Source: JAKALD01 sp963817785
Lineage (GTDB): Bacteria > Pseudomonadota > Gammaproteobacteria > Burkholderiales > SG8-39
Direction of reading: 5' to 3'
NCBI GenBank assembly: GCA_963817785.1
Contig: CAWFPL010000003.1
Coordinates: 496,001 to 560,000, forward strand
Length of the DNA: 64,000 nucleotides
Part shown: in pieces, positions 24,418-34,467 of the stretch
Position numbering within the stretch: position 1 is the stretch's first letter
How the letters are laid out: the number at the start of each line of letters is the position of its first letter
Program-made: the position numbers and the translations under genes
The notes under the pieces: generated by a model
Seen by the model: the letters and a program-made list of their open reading frames with translations, nothing else
Databases searched by the model: none
What the model was told of the DNA's origin: nothing

Positions 24418-26488
24418 TCGGCCAGCCTGGAGATGTCGGCCACGCGGTTCATGGCGTGCTCCAGCTGCATGAGCAGCAGCAGCCTATTGTTGCGCAGCTC
24501 GGGGTCGTCGACGTTGACCATGACGCGATCGAAGAACTCGTCGACCGGCGCCTTGAGCGCGGCCAGCGAGCTGAGCGCATCGGTGAATTTCTCCTCGGCA
24601 AGGCTGGATTGCGCGACCGCGTCGACCTTTCGGAAAGCCTCGTACAGCGCGCGCTCCGCAGGCTCGGCGAGTCTCGCCTCGGAAAACAGGTCCGCGGTTG
24701 GCGGCGGCGACTTGTGCAGGATGTTGCGGATCCGTTTGTTCGCCGCCGCGAGACTTTCGGCCTCGGGCAGCGCCTGGAACGCCTTGACGGCCTCGAGCTG
24801 CCGGGGCACCAGGCTGATCTGAGCTGGGCGCTGGCTGAGCACGGCGTCCACCTGCAGCGTCGAGAACCCCTGATCCCTCAAGTAACCGGAGAAGCGCTCG
24901 AAGATGAAGGTCTCGAGGTCCGTGTGCGCATCGCCGATTCGGCGGTCGAACACGGCGAATGCGTCAGCCACCAGCCCATGCAGCGCCAGCGGAAGCTGAT
25001 TATCCACGATGATCCTGATAACGCCCAAAGCCGCCCGTCGCAGCCCGTAGGGGTCCCTTTCCCCGGTCGGTTGCTCGCCGACTCCGAACAGTCCAGCCAG
25101 GGAGCAAAGCTTGTCGGCGAGCGCCACCGCGCAGGCAACCGAGTCTTGCGGCAGCCGGTCACCGGCGAAGCGCGGCAGATAATGCGCCTCGATTGCGTCC
25201 GCGACTGCATCGGGCTCGCCGTCATGCCGCGCATAGTAGCGGCCCATGACGCCCTGGAGCTCCGGGAACTCGCCCACCATCCCGGTGAGCAGGTCCGCCT
25301 TGCAAAGCCACGCGGCGCGCTCGGCGAGCGCCGAGTCGGCGCCGAGCGCGCGCGCGATGCGGCCGGCGAGCAACTGGATGCGCTCGACCCGCTCGAGCTG
25401 GCTGCCGAGCTTGTTGTGGTAGACGACCTTCGCCAGCGCGGGCACGCGCGCTTCGAGGCGAGTCTTGCGATCCTGGTCGTAGAAGAAGCGTGCGTCCTCG
25501 AGCCGCGGGCGCACCACTCGCTGGTTCCCGTCGATGATGTGCCGGGGATCCGCGACATGCATGTTGGACACGATGAGGAACTTCGGCAGCAGTCGGGCGG
25601 CGGTGTCGAACAGCGGGAAATACTTCTGGTTCTTGCGCATCGTCAGAATCAGGCACTCCTGCGGTACCTCGAGATACGCAGAGTCAAAGGTGCCGACGTA
25701 GACGCTCGGATGCTCGACCAGGGCGGTGACTTCGTCGAGCAGGTCGCTGTACTCGCCCAGGTTGGCTCCGAGGCGTTTCGCTTCGGTCACCAACTGCCGC
25801 TCGATCTCGGCGTGGCGCGCGGCGAAATCGGCGATCACCATGCCTTCCTCGCGCAGCCTCGCCTCGTATTCGCCGGCGCTTGCCAGCGCGATCGAGCCCG
25901 CGCCCATGAAGCGGTGGCCATGCGTCGTGCTGCTTGCGCTGACCCCCAGCACCGTGCCGGGGACGACGCGCGTGCCGTGCATCATGACGAGGCCGTGCAC
26001 CGGGCGCACGAACTGGGCGTCGCCCGAGCCCCAGCGCATCAGCTTTGCGACCGGCAGCTTGGCGACGGCCTCTGCGACGAACTGTGACAGCGATGCATCA
26101 AGCTCGGTGCCCGCAAGCGTGCTGCGGCAGACGAACACCCGGCCTTTCGGTGTCTCCGCCTGGGTCAGGCTTTCGACGGTGACGCCGTTCTTTTTCGCGA
26201 AGCCGATGAGCGCCGACGTCGGTTTCCCGTCCGCGCCAATGCCCACCTTCAACGAGGGTCCCGTCATTTCGATCTCCCGATCGGGGGCCTTTTCCAGCAC
26301 TTCTGGAATCAGCACCGCGATGCGACGCGGGGTGGCGAATGTCCGCGTTCCCCGCGGGTCGCGCGAAGTGAGCTGCGCCTGAATCAGCAGATTGAGGACG
26401 CGATTCGCGAATGCCTCGGCGAGCACTCGCAGAGACTTCGGAGGAAGCTCCTCAGTGAGCAACTCCACAAGCAGAGTGGCCCGGCCGA

Positions 26489-26492
<4 letters not shown>
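24414..26492 (-). CDS. glyS: Glycyl-tRNA synthetase beta subunit
   Basis: 692 residues, normal for the beta subunit of the heterotetrameric enzyme. The start LLVELLTEELPPKSL is canonical, as are RWGSGDAQFVRPVHGL and the C-terminal anticodon-binding region (LDEFFDRVMVNV near the end). The ATG at 26492 overlaps the glyQ stop by four bases; the much longer in-frame reading upstream of it is a shadow of glyQ and lnt. Confidence 0.95.
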
Positions 26493-27376
<884 letters not shown>

Positions 27377-27409
27377 GCGCCCGGTAACCGCAGGAAAAAC
27401 CGCCGGATC

Positions 27410-28915
27410 TTACCCGCTCCGGGAGCGGCGCGCGAGGACGAGCGCGGCGCCGAGCAGGAGTGCGATCGCAATCAAGGCCCCCAGGTCCCCGATGCGCACG
27501 TACGGCGCGGCGCCGGCGTACAGCAGCGCGTTGATCTCGAGCCGCCCGATCGCGAACAGCGGCAGGGACCCGAGCACGCGGCCATCGGGAGCGACGGCCG
27601 CCGTAATGCCGGTGTTGGTCGCGGTCAGCAGCATGCGGCCGGTTTCGAGCGCGCGCATGCGCCCCATCTGCAGGTGCTGGGCGGGCGCGAGCGAGTCGCC
27701 GAACCAGGCGTCGTTCGAGACGTTGACGAGCAGCGTTGCCTCTGGCAGCTGGCGCGCGATCTGCTCGCCGAATGCGTCTTCGTAGCAGATATCGACCGCG
27801 ACCCGGGTGCCCGCCACCCGCAACGGCTGCTGCTCGGGCGAGCCGCTCGAGAAATCCGACAGGGGGATCGACAGCACGTGCACGATCCAGCCGAAGCCCG
27901 GCGGAACGAACTCGCCGAAGGGCACCAGATGCACCTTGTTGTAGACCTGGGGCGGCGAGGTGCCGAGGCTCACCACGCTGTTGTAGTACACGCCGGGCGC
28001 CGGGCGATAAGGTACGCCGAGCAGCAGGTCGCCGCCGCGCTGCCTGGCGATCGCCTCGAGGCGTGCGAGATAAGCCGGATCGACTCGATCGAGAAAGCGC
28101 GGCACGGCGGTCTCGGGCAGCACGATGAGCTTGCCGCGGCTGCCTTCGGCGAGCTGCGCGTAGGTCTCGAGGGTGTGCGCATAGCGTGCCGGATCGAATT
28201 TGAGATCCTGCGGGATGTCGCCCTGCAGCAGACTCACCCGGAGCGTGCCCGCAGGAGAGCTCCAGCTCAGCGTGCGCAGCGCGGCGCCGCCAACGAGCAG
28301 CAGCATCAGCACGACAAGCGCCGCCCAGCGAGCCCGGTTGCGGGCGATGCACCACAGCAGCCCGGCGCACGTCAGCGCGCCGAGAGAGACCGCGTACACG
28401 CCACCGAGCGGCGCCAGGCCGGCAAGCGGCGTATCGATCGCCGCGTAGCCGGCCGAGAGCCAGGGAAACCCGGTAAGCAGCCAGCCGCGCAACCACTCGG
28501 CGAAGGTCCACAGCGCCGGTATGAGCAGGCAGGCGCGCGCCGCCTGCGGGACCCGCCAGCGCGCCTGCAGCCACCCGACGGCGGCGGGAAAGAGGGCCAA
28601 TCCGGCGCACAACCCGAGCGTCGCGAGCGCGGCAAGCGGCAGCGGCATGGCGCCGTAGCGGTGCAGGCTGACGTACACCCACGACACGCCCGCACCGAAA
28701 AGTCCGAGACCGAACCAGAATCCGCTCCACAATGCGCTGCGCGGGGAGGCGGCCGCGACCCACAGCTCGATCAGCAGCACCAGCGCCGCGAGCCCGACCA
28801 GGGTCCATTCGAGGGGCGCGAACGCGGTGACCAGGGCGGCGCCGGCGAGCAAGGCGAGCGCGGCGCGCCCGCCGGCGCTCGAGCGCAGAACCTCGGGAGA
28901 GAGCGTGCGGATCAC
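27410..28915 (-). CDS. lnt: Apolipoprotein N-acyltransferase
   Basis: Inner-membrane enzyme adding the third acyl chain to lipoproteins. 501 residues. Five to six N-terminal membrane helices precede the nitrilase-like periplasmic domain, with the catalytic Glu in VLPETAVPRF, Lys in VYNKVHLVPFGEFVP and Cys in VDICYEDAFG. A C-terminal membrane helix follows. It sits 46 nt after corC and 33 nt before glyQ in the same direction. Confidence 0.95.
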   Translation of the reverse strand: MIRTLSPEVLRSSAGGRAALALLAGAALVTAFAPLEWTLVGLAALVLLIELWVAAASPRSALWSGFWFGLGLFGAGVSWVYVSLHRYGAMPLPLAALATLGLCAGLALFPAAVGWLQARWRVPQAARACLLIPALWTFAEWLRGWLLTGFPWLSAGYAAIDTPLAGLAPLGGVYAVSLGALTCAGLLWCIARNRARWAALVVLMLLLVGGAALRTLSWSSPAGTLRVSLLQGDIPQDLKFDPARYAHTLETYAQLAEGSRGKLIVLPETAVPRFLDRVDPAYLARLEAIARQRGGDLLLGVPYRPAPGVYYNSVVSLGTSPPQVYNKVHLVPFGEFVPPGFGWIVHVLSIPLSDFSSGSPEQQPLRVAGTRVAVDICYEDAFGEQIARQLPEATLLVNVSNDAWFGDSLAPAQHLQMGRMRALETGRMLLTATNTGITAAVAPDGRVLGSLPLFAIGRLEINALLYAGAAPYVRIGDLGALIAIALLLGAALVLARRSRSG

Positions 28916-28961
28916 GCCGTGGCGGGGCGCTGCGCGACGAAAAGGGTGCTCGCCGCGGGGC

Positions 28962-29786
28962 TCACTTCGGTTTCTCCACCAGAAGCGTGTACACGCGCCG
29001 GCCGTCGGCGCGCAGCACGTGAAACTTGAGCCCGCCTAGGGCGAGCACTTCGCCGCGCTTGGGCAGGCGGCCGAACTCCGCGATCACCAGGCCGCCGACC
29101 GTGTCGTAATCCTCGTCCGAAAAGCGCGTGCCGAACGCGACGTTGAAGTCGGCGATCTGGGTGATCGCCTTGACGCGGTAGCGCCCGCTCGATTCGAGCA
29201 GGATGTTGTCGCTCGCCTCGTCGAAGTCGTACTCGTCCTCGATCTCGCCGACGATCTGCTCGAGCACGTCCTCGATGGTCACCAGCCCGGCCACGCCGCC
29301 GTACTCGTCGGCCACGATCGCCATGTGGTTGCGGCTGGCGCGGAATTCGCGCAGCAGCACGTTGAGGCGCTTGGATTCGGGCACGAATACCGCCGGCCGC
29401 AGCATCTCACGCACGTTGAATTCCTCCTCGCCGGCGTAGTGGCGCAGCAGGTCCTTGGCGAGCAGGATGCCGATGATGTCGTCGCGGTTCCGGTCGATCA
29501 CCGGGAAGCGCGAATGCGCGGTCGAGATGATCTCGGGAATGAACTTCTCGACCGGGTCGTTGATGTCGATCACGTCCATCTGGGCGCGCGGAATCATGAT
29601 GTCGCGCACCTGCATCTCGGAAACGGTCAGCGCGCCCTCGATGATCGAGAGTGCGTCGGCATCGAGCAGATTGCGCTGGTAGGCCGAGCGCAGCAGGCTG
29701 ATCAGCTGCTCGCGGTCCTCGGGCTCGCGCAGGATGAGCGCCGAGAGGCGCTCCAGCAGTGAAGGTCGTGAGGGCTCGGTCATCAA
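28962..29786 (-). CDS. corC: CorC-type CBS-domain protein
   Basis: 274 residues: a short N-terminal helical part, two CBS domains (VRDIMIPRAQMDVIDINDP; AIVADEYGGVAGLVTIEDVLEQIVGEIEDEYD) and a CorC_HlyC transporter-associated domain. There is no DUF21 membrane domain, so it is a soluble CorC rather than a CNNM-type channel. It is genetically linked to Mg/Co efflux in enterics, and to lnt and ybeY by operon position. Confidence 0.92.
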   Translation of the reverse strand: MMTEPSRPSLLERLSALILREPEDREQLISLLRSAYQRNLLDADALSIIEGALTVSEMQVRDIMIPRAQMDVIDINDPVEKFIPEIISTAHSRFPVIDRNRDDIIGILLAKDLLRHYAGEEEFNVREMLRPAVFVPESKRLNVLLREFRASRNHMAIVADEYGGVAGLVTIEDVLEQIVGEIEDEYDFDEASDNILLESSGRYRVKAITQIADFNVAFGTRFSDEDYDTVGGLVIAEFGRLPKRGEVLALGGLKFHVLRADGRRVYTLLVEKPK

Positions 29787-29813
29787 GAGGCGAAGCGGGC
29801 CGCCAGCGACATT

Positions 29814-30329
29814 CTACCGTGGCTGCGCGGGGTCTTCGAAATAGGGATTTGCGAAGCCGAGCCGGCGCAGCGCGTGCACCTCGGCGCGCTCCATGCGATG
29901 CCTCTGAGGCGCGCGCCGATGGTCGTAGCCGCGCAGATGCAGCATGGCGTGTACCACCAGGTGTGCGTAATGCGCTTCGGTGCTCTTGCGCCGGGCGCGC
30001 GCTTCGCGCACCACGACCGGGTGGCAAAGCACGACGTCGCCGCGCAGCCGCGTGCCCCCGCGGCCGGCGCTGCGGCCGTAGCCGAAAGTGAGCACGTTGG
30101 TGGCGTAGTCGTGTCTGCGGTAGTCGCGGTTCAGGCGGCGCGCCTCGGCAGCGCCCACGATGCGCAAGGTGATCTCGGTCGCGCCGCGCGCGGCGGCGCG
30201 GGCAAAGGCGCGCAGCCGCGCCGCGCTCGGCGCGCCGCGCGCGCGGCAGGCCCACTGCACCGCTGCCCGCAGCGGCAGGTCAGGTCGATCCCGTCTCTGG
30301 CTCGCCTTGCGCGTGCTTTTCGTAGGCAT
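29814..30329 (-). CDS. ybeY: Endoribonuclease YbeY
   Basis: Single-strand RNase for 16S rRNA 3' maturation. About 171 residues. The zinc triad motif is present as HAMLHLRGYDH near the C-terminus. The conserved domain begins around LPLRAAVQWACRA, but no ATG or GTG lies just before it. The best candidate is the ATG at 30329, which overlaps the phoH 3' end by 50 nt and adds a basic N-terminus. A CTG directly after the phoH stop (TGA-CTG at 30282-30277) is an alternative. Confidence 0.88.
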   Translation of the reverse strand: MPTKSTRKASQRRDRPDLPLRAAVQWACRARGAPSAARLRAFARAAARGATEITLRIVGAAEARRLNRDYRRHDYATNVLTFGYGRSAGRGGTRLRGDVVLCHPVVVREARARRKSTEAHYAHLVVHAMLHLRGYDHRRAPQRHRMERAEVHALRRLGFANPYFEDPAQPR

Positions 30330-31281
30330 TGATGATGCGTGCAACCAGGGGGTGGCGGACCACGTCCGCGGCGCTGAATTCGGTGAAGGCGATCCCGCGC
30401 ACCTCGCCGAGGATGCGGCGCGCCTCCACTAGGCCGCTCTTCTGGCCGCGCGCGAGGTCGGTCTGCGTGACGTCGCCGGTGACCACCGCCTTGGCGCCGA
30501 AGCCGATGCGCGTGAGGAACATCTTCATCTGCTCGGGCGTGGTGTTCTGCGCCTCGTCGAGAATGATGAAGGCGTGATTGAGCGTGCGGCCGCGCATGTA
30601 CGCGAGCGGCGCCAGCTCGATGGTGCCGCGCTCGAGCAGCTTGCCGGTCTTGTCGAAGCCCATCAGATCGAACAGCGCGTCGTACAGCGGGCGCAGGTAA
30701 GGGTCGACCTTTTGCGCCAGGTCGCCCGGCAGGAAGCCCAGGCGCTCGCCGGCCTCGACCGCCGGCCGCACCAGCACGATGCGCTTGACGTTGTCGCGCT
30801 CGAGCGCATCCACCGCGCAGGCGACCGCGAGGTAGGTCTTGCCGGTGCCCGCCGGGCCGATGCCGAAGGTGATGTCGTGCGCCAGGATGTTCTCGAGGTA
30901 TTGGACCTGGCGCGGCGTTCTGCCGTGCAGGTCGGGCCGGCGCGTGAGCAGTTGCGGTCCGTCGTCGCCCTTCGTCGCGGACGACCTGCCCTGCTCCAGC
31001 TCGGTCAGCCCGAGCTGCACGTCGTCCAGGGTCAACTCGGCGGCGGCCTTGACGTAGAAATACTCCAGGGCGCGCGCCGCCCGCGCCGCCTGTGCCGGCT
31101 CGCCGCGCAGCGTGAAGCGCGCCCCGCGGCGCGCGATGGACACGTCGAGTGCGGACTCGATCTGGCGCAGGTTCGCGTCGAGCGCGCCGCACAGTCGCGC
31201 CAGTCGCTGGTTGTCCACGGGCTCGAGCCGCAGCTCGAGCGGGCGCGCAGAGGCCGATCTCGTCTCGCGGCTGCGCGACAC
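30280..31281 (-). CDS. phoH: PhoH-like ATPase
   Basis: 333 residues. An N-terminal KH-like region (LEPVDNQRLARLCGALDANLRQIESALDVSI) is followed by the PhoH ATPase domain with Walker A GPAGTGKTYLA and Walker B FIILDEAQNT. The GTG at 31281 is chosen because it lies 14 nt after the miaB stop and gives the usual family N-terminus; there is no ATG nearby. PhoH-YbeY pairing suggests a role in RNA metabolism. The true in vivo activity is not settled. Confidence 0.92.
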   Translation of the reverse strand: MSRSRETRSASARPLELRLEPVDNQRLARLCGALDANLRQIESALDVSIARRGARFTLRGEPAQAARAARALEYFYVKAAAELTLDDVQLGLTELEQGRSSATKGDDGPQLLTRRPDLHGRTPRQVQYLENILAHDITFGIGPAGTGKTYLAVACAVDALERDNVKRIVLVRPAVEAGERLGFLPGDLAQKVDPYLRPLYDALFDLMGFDKTGKLLERGTIELAPLAYMRGRTLNHAFIILDEAQNTTPEQMKMFLTRIGFGAKAVVTGDVTQTDLARGQKSGLVEARRILGEVRGIAFTEFSAADVVRHPLVARIINAYEKHAQGEPETGST

Positions 31282-31295
31282 CGCCGTGCAGCGCC

Positions 31296-32642
31296 CTAGG
31301 CCGCCTGCGCGGCGTGCTGCGGCAGCTCGCCGCGCAGCGAGTGCCTGCGTGCCGCGCTGATACGCACGTCGACGAATCGGCCGATCAGGCGCGCAGCGCC
31401 GCTGAAGTTCACCACGCGGTTGTTCTCGGTGCGGCCGCACAGCTCGGCGGGGTCCCGCGTCGATGGCCCGCTGACCAGTACGCGTTGCATGGTGCCGACC
31501 ATCGCCGCGCTGATCGCCTGCTCTTGCGCGTCGAGCTGCGCCTGCAGCCGCTGCAGGCGATCGAGCTTGGCTGCCTGCGAAGTCTGGTCCGCGAGCTCGG
31601 CCGCCGGCGTACCGGGCCGCGGACTGAAGAGAAAGGAAAACGAGGCATCGAACCCGACGTCGCGCACCAGCTTCAGGGTGGCCTCGAAGTCGGCGTCGGT
31701 TTCTCCCGGGAAGCCGACGATGAAATCGGAGGAGATGCAGATCCCGGGGCGCGCCTTGTGCAGCCGGCGGACGATCGAGCGGAATTCGAGCGCGGTGTAG
31801 CCGCGCTTCATCGCCGCGAGCACCCGATCGGAGCCCGATTGCACCGGCAGGTGCACGTGCGCGGCGAGTTGCGGCAGCTCGGCGTGCGCCGCGACCAGGC
31901 GCGGGGTGAACTCGCGCGGGTGCGAGGTCGTGTAGCGGATGCGCTCGATGCCCGCGATTTCGGCGACGTACTGCAGTAGGGCGGCGAAATCGCCGTGGTC
32001 GGCGTCGCCCTCGATCGCGCCGCGCCAGGCGTTCACGTTCTGTCCGAGCAGCGTCACCTCGCGCACGCCCCGCTCGGCCAGTCCGGCGATCTCGGCGACC
32101 ACGTCGTCGAACGGGCGCGAGACCTCCTCGCCGCGCGTGTAGGGCACCACGCAGAAGCTGCAATACTTGCTGCAGCCCTCCATGACGGAGACGAACGCCG
32201 CAACGCCCTCGACCCGGGGCGACGGCAGGTGGTCGAATTTCTCGATTTCCGGGAAGCTCACGTCCACCTGGGGCGCGCCGCTGCTGCGCCGGCGCGCGAG
32301 CAGATCGGGCAGCCGGTGCAGGGTCTGCGGGCCGAACACCACGTCCACGTAGGGGGCGCGCGCCACGATCGCGGCGCCCTCCTGGCTCGCCACGCAGCCG
32401 CCGACGGCGATCATCAGGTCCGGATTGGCGCGCTTCAGGTGCTTGACGCGTCCGAGGTCCGCGAACACCTTCTCCTGGGCCTTCTCGCGCACCGAGCAGG
32501 TGTTGAATACGATGACGTCGGCGTCCTCGGGGCGCTGGGTTGGCTCGAGGCCCTCGGCGTCGGCGAGCACGTCGGCCATCCGGCCGGAGTCGTACTCGTT
32601 CATCTGGCAGCCGAAGGTGCGGATGTAGAGCTTGCGCGCCAT
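31296..32642 (-). CDS. miaB: tRNA i6A37 methylthiotransferase
   Basis: Radical SAM enzyme converting i6A37 to ms2i6A37 in tRNA. 448 residues. First cluster cysteines are C12, C49 and C83; radical SAM cysteines are C157, C161 and C164 (GCSKYCSFC), the same spacing as E. coli. A TRAM domain is at the C-terminus (QRVLVSGPST ... FSGAARLIGRFVDVRIS). It heads the miaB-phoH-ybeY-corC-lnt run. Confidence 0.97.
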   Translation of the reverse strand: MARKLYIRTFGCQMNEYDSGRMADVLADAEGLEPTQRPEDADVIVFNTCSVREKAQEKVFADLGRVKHLKRANPDLMIAVGGCVASQEGAAIVARAPYVDVVFGPQTLHRLPDLLARRRSSGAPQVDVSFPEIEKFDHLPSPRVEGVAAFVSVMEGCSKYCSFCVVPYTRGEEVSRPFDDVVAEIAGLAERGVREVTLLGQNVNAWRGAIEGDADHGDFAALLQYVAEIAGIERIRYTTSHPREFTPRLVAAHAELPQLAAHVHLPVQSGSDRVLAAMKRGYTALEFRSIVRRLHKARPGICISSDFIVGFPGETDADFEATLKLVRDVGFDASFSFLFSPRPGTPAAELADQTSQAAKLDRLQRLQAQLDAQEQAISAAMVGTMQRVLVSGPSTRDPAELCGRTENNRVVNFSGAARLIGRFVDVRISAARRHSLRGELPQHAAQAA

Positions 32643-32646
32643 GATC

Positions 32647-32973
32647 TCACTGCTGAGGGTCGGGCTGAGCGGCTTCCTGCGGCGACAGGATCCACACCCG
32701 GGACACCATCCCCAGGGTGTCGAGCTTGTACTTCACGATGGTCTCCGGAGGGATGGCCGCCGGCAGCACGATCCTGTTGTCGGGATCGCGGATCTGCGCG
32801 CCAGGGGCGAGCTGCATCCGCTGCCCGTCGATATCGACGACCATGTCGTAGACGTGCTGGATCTCGCCGCGCTTGGTGTCGGGCGGAATGGTGCGCAACT
32901 GTGCCTGCGCCGGAAGCGCCAGCGCGAGCAGCAGGCCGAGCGCGGCAGCGCGCGGCCAGTGTCGAAGGTTCAT
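32647..32973 (-). CDS. Small secreted protein of unknown function
   Basis: 108 residues with a clear signal peptide (RAAALGLLLALALPAQAQ, cleavage near residue 25) and a short beta-rich mature domain (DMVVDIDGQRMQLAPGAQIRDPDNRIVLP). Mature protein has no cysteine. A GGAG Shine-Dalgarno sits 8 nt before the ATG. It lies 4 nt upstream of miaB in the same direction, so it may be co-transcribed. I do not recognise a named family; a periplasmic role is inferred only from the signal. Confidence 0.75.
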   Translation of the reverse strand: MNLRHWPRAAALGLLLALALPAQAQLRTIPPDTKRGEIQHVYDMVVDIDGQRMQLAPGAQIRDPDNRIVLPAAIPPETIVKYKLDTLGMVSRVWILSPQEAAQPDPQQ

Positions 32974-33041
32974 CCGTAATCTCCAGTGACCGCGCCTATT
33001 CTATGAAATCCGGAGCGCGCGCACCGGAGGAAGAATGGTGG

Positions 33042-33118
33042 TGGTGGCGAATCAGGGACTCGAACCCCGGACACACGGATTATGATTCCGCTGCTCTAAC
33101 CAGCTGAGCTAATTCGCC
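33042..33118 (-). tRNA. tRNA with CAU anticodon (Met, or Ile2)
   Basis: A full 77-nt cloverleaf including encoded CCA. The acceptor stem pairs GGCGAAT with ATTCGCC, the D-arm is GCTC/GAGC, the anticodon stem is GCGGA/TCCGT with loop ATCATAA (anticodon CAT), and the T-arm has TTCGAGT. There is no C1-A72 mismatch, so it is not initiator tRNA. Elongator Met is most likely; tRNA-Ile2, which needs lysidine, cannot be excluded by eye. Confidence 0.95.
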
Positions 33119-33156
33119 ACGCCGTGAACGGCCGCCCGCAGGGCTGCGGGGCGCGA

Positions 33157-33185
33157 ATTGTCGCCTTCGACCGCCTTGCGGTCAA
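33157..33185 (-). promoter_or_regulatory. Sigma-70 promoter of the tRNA gene
   Basis: On the (-) strand: -35 TTGACC (33185-33180), 17-nt spacer, -10 GACAAT (33162-33157). A GC-rich discriminator follows, as is typical of stable-RNA promoters under stringent control. The tRNA 5' end is about 39 nt downstream of the -10. Confidence 0.7.
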
Positions 33186-33280
33186 GGCCGCCCCCAGCGG
33201 CCTCCCTCCTGTTCCCCGTCACCGCCCTTCCGGTGGCTCTATCTGGTCATAAAAACGCTTTAGTTGTTTTTCTTATCGAC

Positions 33281-33308
33281 TTGACAAAAATCAATGCCGC
33301 ACTGCAAT
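33281..33308 (+). promoter_or_regulatory. Promoter in AT-rich patch before panE
   Basis: A perfect -35 TTGACA (33281-33286) and TGCAAT (33303-33308) are separated by 16 nt. They lie in an AT-rich patch (about 33240-33360) that stands out in this GC-rich chromosome. Confidence 0.5.
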
Positions 33309-33370
33309 AAAACAAAAAAAATTAGTAAAACCAATATCTTATTTCACTAACTGCAACGGGGTTCCGGATC

Positions 33371-34401
33371 ATGAAAATCTGCGTCGTAGGAGCGGGGGCG
33401 ATCGGCGGACTGCTGGGGGTCAGATTCGCCTTGGTCGGGCACGAGGTGACTCTGGTAGCCCGCGGCGCGAACCTGAAGGCGATCGTCAGGGACGGCATGC
33501 GCGTGCACATGGCAGGCGGCGAGGAGCTGCATGCCCGCTGGGTGAGGGCGGCCGGCTCGATCAGCGAGGTCGAGGAGCCGCAGGACCTGGTGATCCTGGG
33601 GATGAAAGCGCATCAGGTCGAAGCGGTGGCGCGCGACGTGCCGCGGTTGTTTCACGCCGAGACGGTCGTGATGCCGATGCAGAATGGGATTCCCTGGTGG
33701 TACTTCCAGCGCATGCCCGGGGAGCTGGCGGGGCGCTTTGACGGCCGGCGCATCGCCGCGCTCGACCCCAACGGCACTGTCGCCGGCGCAATCGACCCGG
33801 CGCGCATCGTGGGTTGCGTGGTGTACCCAGCCGCCGAGCTCGAGGCGCCCGGACTGGTGCGGCACGTGGAGGGCGACCGCTTCCCGCTGGGAGAGCGCTC
33901 GACGGCACCGAGACCCCGCGCGTGCAGGCGCTTTCGGAGACGTTCGTCGGGGCGGGATTCAAGGCGCCGGTACTCGCCGACATCCGCTCAGAGATCTGGC
34001 TCAAGCTCTGGGGAAACCTCAGCTTCAATCCGATCAGCGCGCTCACGCACGCCACGCTGGTCGACATCTGCCGCTTCCCGATCAGCCGCGAGCTCGCCGC
34101 CAGCATGATGCAGGAGGCGCAGAGCGTGGCCGAGCGCCTGGGCGTGCGCTTCCGCGTGCCGCTGGAAAAGCGCATCGCCGGAGCCGAGAAAGTGGGCAAG
34201 CACAAGACATCGATGCTGCAGGACGTCGAGGCGGGCCGCGACCCGGAGATCGATGCCTTGGTCGGGGCGGTGATCGAGCTCGGCCGGATGGTGGCCGTGC
34301 CGACGCCGCACATCGAGACCGTGTACGCGCTCATGAAGCTGCTCGGACGCACGCTCAAGGAGGAGGGCGTCTACATCCGCGCCCAGTCGGCCGCGGCCTG
34401 A
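33371..34401 (+). pseudogene. panE: Ketopantoate reductase, frameshifted
   Basis: A PanE/ApbA-family NADPH-dependent reductase split over two reading frames. The N-terminal part (33371 onward) has the Rossmann motif VGAGAIGGLLGVRFA and reads well through GCVVYPAAELEAPGLVRHVEGDRFPLGE. The C-terminal part continues in the next frame from about 33898 (DGTETPRVQALSETF) with the catalytic Lys region IWLKLWGNLSFNPISALTHATL and runs to 34401. One missing base at about 33893-33900 explains the break. Either a true inactivating mutation or an assembly/sequencing error; all other regions look intact, so the lesion is recent if real. The family also includes 2-ketoacid reductases of unknown substrate. 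Confidence 0.85.
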
Positions 34402-34436
34402 GCGGACCGTCCCCGAGCGCTGTCCCCGGCGGGCGC

Positions 34437-34442
34437 TAGAAT
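34437..34442 (+). promoter_or_regulatory. -10 element for the second UbiH-family gene
   Basis: TAGAAT, 25 nt before the ATG at 34468, without a good -35. The same hexamer recurs before hemC, dusB, rpe and the ThDP gene at 57680, suggesting a common weak-35 promoter style in this genome. Confidence 0.35.
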
Positions 34443-34467
34443 GCCCGCCTCGGTGGTGCGCTCGCAT

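Noticed and set aside
33042..33118. tRNA gene as a possible integration (att) site
   Set aside because: No integrase, direct repeat or mobile genes lie on either side.
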